DNA of 46,160 bases from Rhodospirillaceae bacterium (GTDB lineage: Bacteria; Pseudomonadota; Alphaproteobacteria; UBA828), in assembly GCA_018666805.1 (NCBI GenBank), contig JABIXB010000041.1, positions 1 through 46,160 on the forward strand, given 5' to 3'. Below the pieces are notes generated by a model. That model did not search any database, was not told where the DNA came from, and saw only the letters and a list, made by a program, of their open reading frames with translations. The position numbers and the translations under genes were made by a program. This document shows, one piece after another, positions 41,956 to 46,160 of this stretch (position 1 is its first letter; every line of letters starts with the position of its first letter).

Positions 41956-44067
41956 TCACTCGCCGCGTAATACCACCAGGGCATCGGCAGCGCGTGCGCC
42001 CTCGCCGTGCGGCAACAGCATCAGCGGGTTGATATCGATTTCCTCGATTTCGGGGCAGGTCAGCGCCAACGCGGCGAGGCGCTCCAGAACCGCCGCCAGC
42101 GCGCCAATATCGGCGACCGGCCGGCCGCGGGCGCCATCTAATATGGCAAAGCCTCTCAACTGACGCACCATGGCGTCGGCCTCGCCCGCGCCCATGGGCA
42201 TCACGCGCAGCACATTGTCATCCAGGATTTCGGCGAACACGCCGCCCATGCCGAGCAACACTACCGGGCCGAATATGGGGTCCCGGCGTATCCCGGCGAT
42301 CAGTTCAACCGCCCCCCGTACCATTTCATAAACACCGATACCGGAAATTTTCGCGCCCGGCGCTTCAGCTGCCGTTCTCTCCAGAATATCGCCAAATGCC
42401 TGGCGCAATTCCGCATCACTTGTCAGACCGAGCACCACGCCGCCGATCTCGCTCTTGTGGGCTATTTCAGCGCTATCGATCTTCAGCACTACTGGGTAGC
42501 CGATCTCGCCGGCGATGCTCAACGCTTCTTCAACATTGCGCGCCAGCCCACCTTTTACGTTCTCTATTCCGGCGGCGCTCAAAATAGTGCGGCTATCTGA
42601 TTCGGCTAAAGCGCCCGATGCCACGAAGGCGCTCGCAGCTTGCACAGCGGATGCCATATCGGGCAAGGTCGCCGGCATTGCTGTTGGGCGGAATTCACTG
42701 AACTGAAGCATGGCACGCAGCACCCGCGCCGCCCGCGCCGGCTCGGGATAGACCGCGACCCCGGCCCGGTGCAATTGCGCCACGCCCTCACCCTCGCCGC
42801 CCAACCAGCCGGCCAGCACGGGTTTCTCGCTTTCAGCCGCGACCCCAGCTATAGCATCCGCAATCTCCGAAACATGGCGGCGAATGACACCGGGAAAACA
42901 CAGCACGGCATCGATATTGTTGTCCCTGGCGATGCGCGCCGCATGACGCGCAATGCAATCAGGATCGTCCAACGCCTGAAGCGCGACATCGACCGGATTG
43001 CGCGGCGAGACAAAGGATTGCATGTCGGCGGCGAGCGCTTCTTCCGTGGCGCTTTCGAACGCCGGAACTTCAAGCCCGTTCGCGCCAAGCTGATCGGCGC
43101 AAAGCACGCCGATACCGCCGGAATTGGTCAGGATGCCGATGCGCCGCCCGCGCAGGCGCTTGGTCGTTAGCGCGAAGGCCTCGACGATATCGAATAATTC
43201 ATCGCTATTGTCCGCCTCCAAAATGCCCCACTGGCGAAAGGCGGCCTGGTGGCAGGCGTAGGCGCCCGCCAGCGCACCGGTATGCGAAGCTGCGGCGGCG
43301 GCGCTCTCGGCATTGCGCCCGGCCTTCAGAATGACAAGCGGCTTGCCCGCCGCCTGCGCGATCTCCGCCGCGGCGCGTAATTTTTCCGCGTCGCGCACGC
43401 CTTCCATATAGCCGGCGACCACACGGATGCGGGAATCCCCAGCCATATAGGCTGCGGCATCGGCGAAATCGATGCCCGCCTCATTGCCGGTGCTGACGAG
43501 ATAGCCAAGCCCAAGTCCACGCTGAATACATTCCGTCGCCATGATGCCGCCAAAGACGCCGCTATGGCTGACGAAACCGATCGGCCCGGGCGCGACATCC
43601 TCACGCCCCAATTCGGAAGTAAAATAGGCGACGGTCGAATCGAGAAAATTAGCGATGCCCTGTGAATTGGGGCCGCACAGCACGCTGCCGCCGCTCTGGA
43701 TCAGTTCACGCAGGCGCTGCTCCAACAAAGCGCCTTCTTGTCCGCTCTCGGCGAAACCGCTGCTATAGGCGGTGAAAGCCTTGACGCCAAACGCTTGGCA
43801 GGCCTCGATCATAGAGCAAACAATACGCGCCGGCACGGCCAGGATCGCCATGTCGGGAACCTCGGGCAAGGCATCTATGCTCGGGTAGCATGTCAGGCCG
43901 TCGATTGCTTCATGCTTGGGATTGACCGGAAATATGTCGCCCGCAAAACCGTAGCGCTTGAGATAGGCGATCGGCCGCCCACCGACCCGGCCGAGATCGG
44001 GAGTTGCGCCGATGATCGCAATCGAGCGCGGACTGAGAAGGCCGCGAAGGTCAGAAAGCGCCGTCAT
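41956..44067 (-). CDS. ADP-forming acyl-CoA synthetase (acetate-CoA ligase family)
   Basis: This 703-residue fused NDP-forming synthetase has an N-terminal CoA-binding Rossmann domain (SIAIIGATPDLGRVGGRPIAYLKRYGF), a succinyl-CoA-ligase-like middle with SHTGALAGAYACHQAAF around the phospho-His region, and a C-terminal ATP-grasp domain (GYPVVLKIDSAEIAHKSEIGGVVLGL). It makes an acyl-CoA from a free acid with release of ADP and phosphate. The acid is not identifiable; family members use acetate, aryl acids or pimelate. It ends near the convergent hydratase gene and lies 22 bases after the UgpC-like gene, at the end of that operon. Confidence 0.92.
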   Translation of the reverse strand: MTALSDLRGLLSPRSIAIIGATPDLGRVGGRPIAYLKRYGFAGDIFPVNPKHEAIDGLTCYPSIDALPEVPDMAILAVPARIVCSMIEACQAFGVKAFTAYSSGFAESGQEGALLEQRLRELIQSGGSVLCGPNSQGIANFLDSTVAYFTSELGREDVAPGPIGFVSHSGVFGGIMATECIQRGLGLGYLVSTGNEAGIDFADAAAYMAGDSRIRVVAGYMEGVRDAEKLRAAAEIAQAAGKPLVILKAGRNAESAAAAASHTGALAGAYACHQAAFRQWGILEADNSDELFDIVEAFALTTKRLRGRRIGILTNSGGIGVLCADQLGANGLEVPAFESATEEALAADMQSFVSPRNPVDVALQALDDPDCIARHAARIARDNNIDAVLCFPGVIRRHVSEIADAIAGVAAESEKPVLAGWLGGEGEGVAQLHRAGVAVYPEPARAARVLRAMLQFSEFRPTAMPATLPDMASAVQAASAFVASGALAESDSRTILSAAGIENVKGGLARNVEEALSIAGEIGYPVVLKIDSAEIAHKSEIGGVVLGLTSDAELRQAFGDILERTAAEAPGAKISGIGVYEMVRGAVELIAGIRRDPIFGPVVLLGMGGVFAEILDDNVLRVMPMGAGEADAMVRQLRGFAILDGARGRPVADIGALAAVLERLAALALTCPEIEEIDINPLMLLPHGEGARAADALVVLRGE

Positions 44068-44089
44068 GTGCCGTTACCACAGTCTTCAC

Positions 44090-45190
44090 TCATATGATCT
44101 TTTCGCTCTCGGGGTCGATCACGACAGCCCGGTTCATATCGACCAAAAGGGTCAACTCCGCACCGGGTTTCTCGTCGGCGTAGGCGTCGAGACGGGCCAG
44201 TATGGAAGTCCCACCGATATGAAAATTGATCAGCGTGTTTGCGCCCATGGGCTCGACGATTTCGACTCGGATCGGCAGTGCCTCAAAGCCCGGCTGGTCA
44301 TCGCCTTCGCGCTGGCGGTGCATATGTTCGGGCCGAATGCCAAGCAACACATTACGCCCGGCAGCGCCAGAAAATTCACCGGCGCGCGCCGCCGGCAGGT
44401 GCAAGCGAACATCATCGGCCAAGCGCACGGCGGGTGCTCCGCCATCCAACTCTATTTTGGCAGGAATAAAATTCATCGACGGCGAGCCAAGAAATCCGGC
44501 GACAAATTTATTTGCCGGCCGTTCATAGAGTTCAAGCGGCGCGCCCTGCTGCTCGATGATGCCATCGCGCAACAAAACAATGCGGTCGGCCAGGGTCATC
44601 GCCTCGACCTGATCGTGCGTGACGTAGATCATGGTCGATTGCAAATCCTGATGCAGGCGCTTTATTTCGGTGCGCATTTCATCGCGCAGTTGGGCGTCTA
44701 GATTGCTCAGCGGCTCATCGAACAGATAAAGCTTGGCATCGCGCACCATGGCCCGGCCCATCGCCACGCGCTGGCGCTGACCGCCGGAAAGCTGGCGTGG
44801 CATGCGCTCCACGAGATCCGGGATGCCGAGCATCTCGGCCGCCCGTTTCACCCTCTCCTCTACTTCGGCATTGGGCGTTTTGCGCATTCTGAGGCCAAAA
44901 GCGATGTTTTCAAACACACTCATATGCGGATAAAGCGCGTAATTCTGAAACACCATGGCGACATCGCGATCTTTCGGCCGCACATCGTTCACCACATTGC
45001 CGTCGATGGCGATACTGCCGTCGTTGATTTCCTCGAGGCCGGCGATCATGCGCAACAGCGTGCTTTTGCCGCAGCCCGACGGGCCGACAAGAACGGTCAA
45101 TTCCTTATCGGGAATTTCGAGATCGATGCCGCAGACGGCATGGACCTTGCCGTAGAATTTATGCACGCCGCGTAAGCTTAGTTCCGCCAT
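44090..45190 (-). CDS. ABC transporter ATP-binding protein, UgpC/MalK-like
   Basis: This 366-residue ATPase shows Walker A GPSGCGKST, Q-loop MVFQNYALYPHMSV, signature LSGGQRQRVAMGRAM, Walker B LYLFDEPLSNLDAQLRDEM and switch YVTHDQVEAMTLAD. The C-terminal regulatory TOBE domain is present (FLGSPSMNFIPAKI, LGIRPEHM). It fits sugar or glycerol-3-phosphate importers of the CUT1 class. AGAGGAAGG is just before the ATG. It follows the permease by 18 bases and precedes the acyl-CoA synthetase. The binding protein and the second permease must lie to the right of the window, beyond the insertion sequence. Confidence 0.94.
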   Translation of the reverse strand: MAELSLRGVHKFYGKVHAVCGIDLEIPDKELTVLVGPSGCGKSTLLRMIAGLEEINDGSIAIDGNVVNDVRPKDRDVAMVFQNYALYPHMSVFENIAFGLRMRKTPNAEVEERVKRAAEMLGIPDLVERMPRQLSGGQRQRVAMGRAMVRDAKLYLFDEPLSNLDAQLRDEMRTEIKRLHQDLQSTMIYVTHDQVEAMTLADRIVLLRDGIIEQQGAPLELYERPANKFVAGFLGSPSMNFIPAKIELDGGAPAVRLADDVRLHLPAARAGEFSGAAGRNVLLGIRPEHMHRQREGDDQPGFEALPIRVEIVEPMGANTLINFHIGGTSILARLDAYADEKPGAELTLLVDMNRAVVIDPESEKII

Positions 45191-45208
45191 CGCCTTCCTC
45201 TTTCTCCT

Positions 45209-46009
45209 CTAACCCTTGACCGCGCCCATCGATATGCCACGCACGAGAAAGCGCTGTAGCGTAGCCACAGCGAAAAATACCGGTAGCGTGCCGAGCACGG
45301 ACAATGCCGCGATCTTCGACCAGAAGGTCGACTGGGCGCCGTAATAATGTGTCACCAACACCGGGAATGTCAGAACTTCGGTGCGGGTTAAGATAAGCGC
45401 GAAGATAAATTCGTTCCAGGCGAAGATGAAGGTGAACACGGCGGTCGCGAAAATACCGGTGCGTGCCATGGGAAAGACGATCTTCCTCAGCGCCTGCCAA
45501 CGCGAACAGCCGTCGGTGAGCGCGCTTTCCTCGACCTCGATCGGAATATCCTCAATATAGCCGCGCATCATCCAGATCACGTAGGGCAGGTTGAACGCCG
45601 TATAAAGCAGGATCAATCCGACAAAGCTATCTATCCAGCCGAGCCAGACGAACAGCAGGAATATGGGAAAGACAATGACGATCGGCGGGATCATGCGCTG
45701 CGAGATAATCCAGATCGCCAGATTATCGCCACCCGTTTTAAACCGCGCCAGGCTGTAGGCCGCCGCAGTACCCAATATCATGGCAAAAAACGTGCTGACC
45801 GTGGCGAGGATCAGGCTATTGTATATCGCCCATACATCGCCGCCTTTGAACAATGTGGCGAAAGCTCTGAAAGTCCCGTCAGCCGGAAACCATACAGGCG
45901 GGCGGGCAAAAATCTCACCGGGTGATTTGAACGCCGTAATAAAGAGCCAATAGACCGGAAACAGAAAGATCACGAGCACGACCAGTCCCAGCACGAATCG
46001 CCCCACCAC
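45209..46009 (-). CDS. ABC transporter permease, MalG-like, 5' end abutted by an insertion sequence
   Basis: This is a permease of about 266 residues with six membrane helices. It opens with VVGRFVLGLVVLVIFLFPVYWLFITAFKSP and has the EAA loop EESALTDGCSRWQALRKIVFPMARTG. The reading frame stays open to 46126, but the extra 39 residues come from insertion-sequence DNA read in the wrong frame, so they are not native. The native sequence begins about 46020. The first available starts are two GTG codons (46009, 46006) without a good ribosome site. A few native N-terminal residues may be lost and the operon's upstream promoter may be cut off. Function is likely but expression is uncertain. Confidence 0.8.
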   Translation of the reverse strand: MVGRFVLGLVVLVIFLFPVYWLFITAFKSPGEIFARPPVWFPADGTFRAFATLFKGGDVWAIYNSLILATVSTFFAMILGTAAAYSLARFKTGGDNLAIWIISQRMIPPIVIVFPIFLLFVWLGWIDSFVGLILLYTAFNLPYVIWMMRGYIEDIPIEVEESALTDGCSRWQALRKIVFPMARTGIFATAVFTFIFAWNEFIFALILTRTEVLTFPVLVTHYYGAQSTFWSKIAALSVLGTLPVFFAVATLQRFLVRGISMGAVKG

Positions 46010-46020
46010 GCGACGCCGCT

Positions 46021-46160
46021 TGTAAAGCCCCCGTTCTATGTGCCACTTCCTGAAAGAGTCTCGGGCACTGGTGGACGCATGTTCAGAGCCTGATGCGGGC
46101 GGATATGATTGTACTGTTTCAGCCAAGTTTTGATGACAACCTCAGCCTGTCTGACTGAAC
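46021..46160 (-). mobile_element. Insertion sequence, 3' end (IS3/IS481-like)
   Basis: The right edge of the window holds the end of an insertion sequence whose transposase reads leftwards. The likely boundary is TGTAAAGCCCCC at 46021, a TG-starting terminus as in IS3/IS481-type elements; left of it the permease homology begins. The rest of the element lies outside the window, so the inverted repeat and the target duplication cannot be verified. Confidence 0.7.
46036..46160 (-). CDS. Transposase C-terminus, partial (DDE integrase core)
   Basis: In the frame that ends with TAG at 46036-46038, the translation runs VVIKTWLKQYNHIRPHQ and then ALNMRPPVPETLSGSGT. The YNxxRPHxAL..RPP pattern is the standard C-terminus of IS3/IS481-type transposases with an rve integrase core. 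The N-terminal part, including the DDE residues, is beyond the window. The frame differs from that of the permease open frame that covers the same bases. Confidence 0.85.
   Translation of the reverse strand, partial: SVRQAEVVIKTWLKQYNHIRPHQALNMRPPVPETLSGSGT

Noticed and set aside
45209-46126. Permease with a 39-residue N-terminal extension
   Set aside because: The extension is encoded by transposase DNA in another frame, so it is not a native N-terminus.

Overview
The window is a gene-dense bacterial chromosome segment, about 58-60% G+C by eye. It is most likely from an alphaproteobacterium, probably Rhodospirillales-like. The pointers are the ATP-dependent hydantoinase sets, CaiB/acyl-CoA dehydrogenase pairs, Tat-exported binding proteins, a TTAA-N7-TTAA (CtrA-type) box and a Zur box of alphaproteobacterial type. 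I see no rRNA, tRNA, CRISPR or prophage. This placement is inference; no marker gene is present.

Left part (1-13 kb). After the 3' end of a PEP-mutase/isocitrate-lyase family gene comes a shared bidirectional terminator. Then follows a minus-strand set potA-potD-potB-potC-hyuA-hyuB: a spermidine/putrescine-type ABC importer joined to an ATP-dependent N-methylhydantoinase/oxoprolinase pair. Divergent to it are an acyl-CoA dehydrogenase and a family III CoA-transferase with overlapping stop and start. Facing these are a MmgE/PrpD protein and an ACAD10-like phosphotransferase.

Middle (14-31 kb). Two EamA exporters flank a TetR regulator and an SRPBCC protein; matching GGAC-N6-GTCC operators sit before the last two. 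Next is a plus-strand trio (NTF2-like, N-carbamoylsarcosine-amidase-like cysteine hydrolase, quinone oxidoreductase), then an AlkB-type alkane hydroxylase, a luciferase-like monooxygenase and a tiny Cys-rich GDCCVxC protein. A second hydantoinase operon, hyuA-hyuB-hyuB', carries a tandem hyuB duplication. An aminotransferase, an SDR and a DauA-like FAD amino-acid dehydrogenase follow. Together the two hyuAB sets, the cysteine hydrolase and the FAD enzyme could make a creatinine/hydantoin-to-amino-acid route. That is a functional inference.

Zinc block (31-35 kb). zur-znuC-znuB-hisI run on the minus strand, divergent from znuA, with a Zur box in between. hisI is translationally coupled to znuB. 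The 5' end of znuC contains a 16-mer one base away from the ParB-binding parS consensus.

Right part (35-46 kb). The most interesting unit is a DSF-type (Rpf) quorum-sensing locus: a receiver-PAS-PAS-degenerate-kinase protein, an RpfC-like five-helix hybrid kinase, and a convergent RpfF-like DSF synthase with both catalytic glutamates. No HD-GYP RpfG is next to them. A CtrA-type box lies in the rpfF/enoyl-CoA-hydratase divergent promoter. The window ends with an ADP-forming acyl-CoA synthetase and a sugar-type ABC ATPase and permease, whose 5' end is abutted by the 3' end of an insertion sequence.
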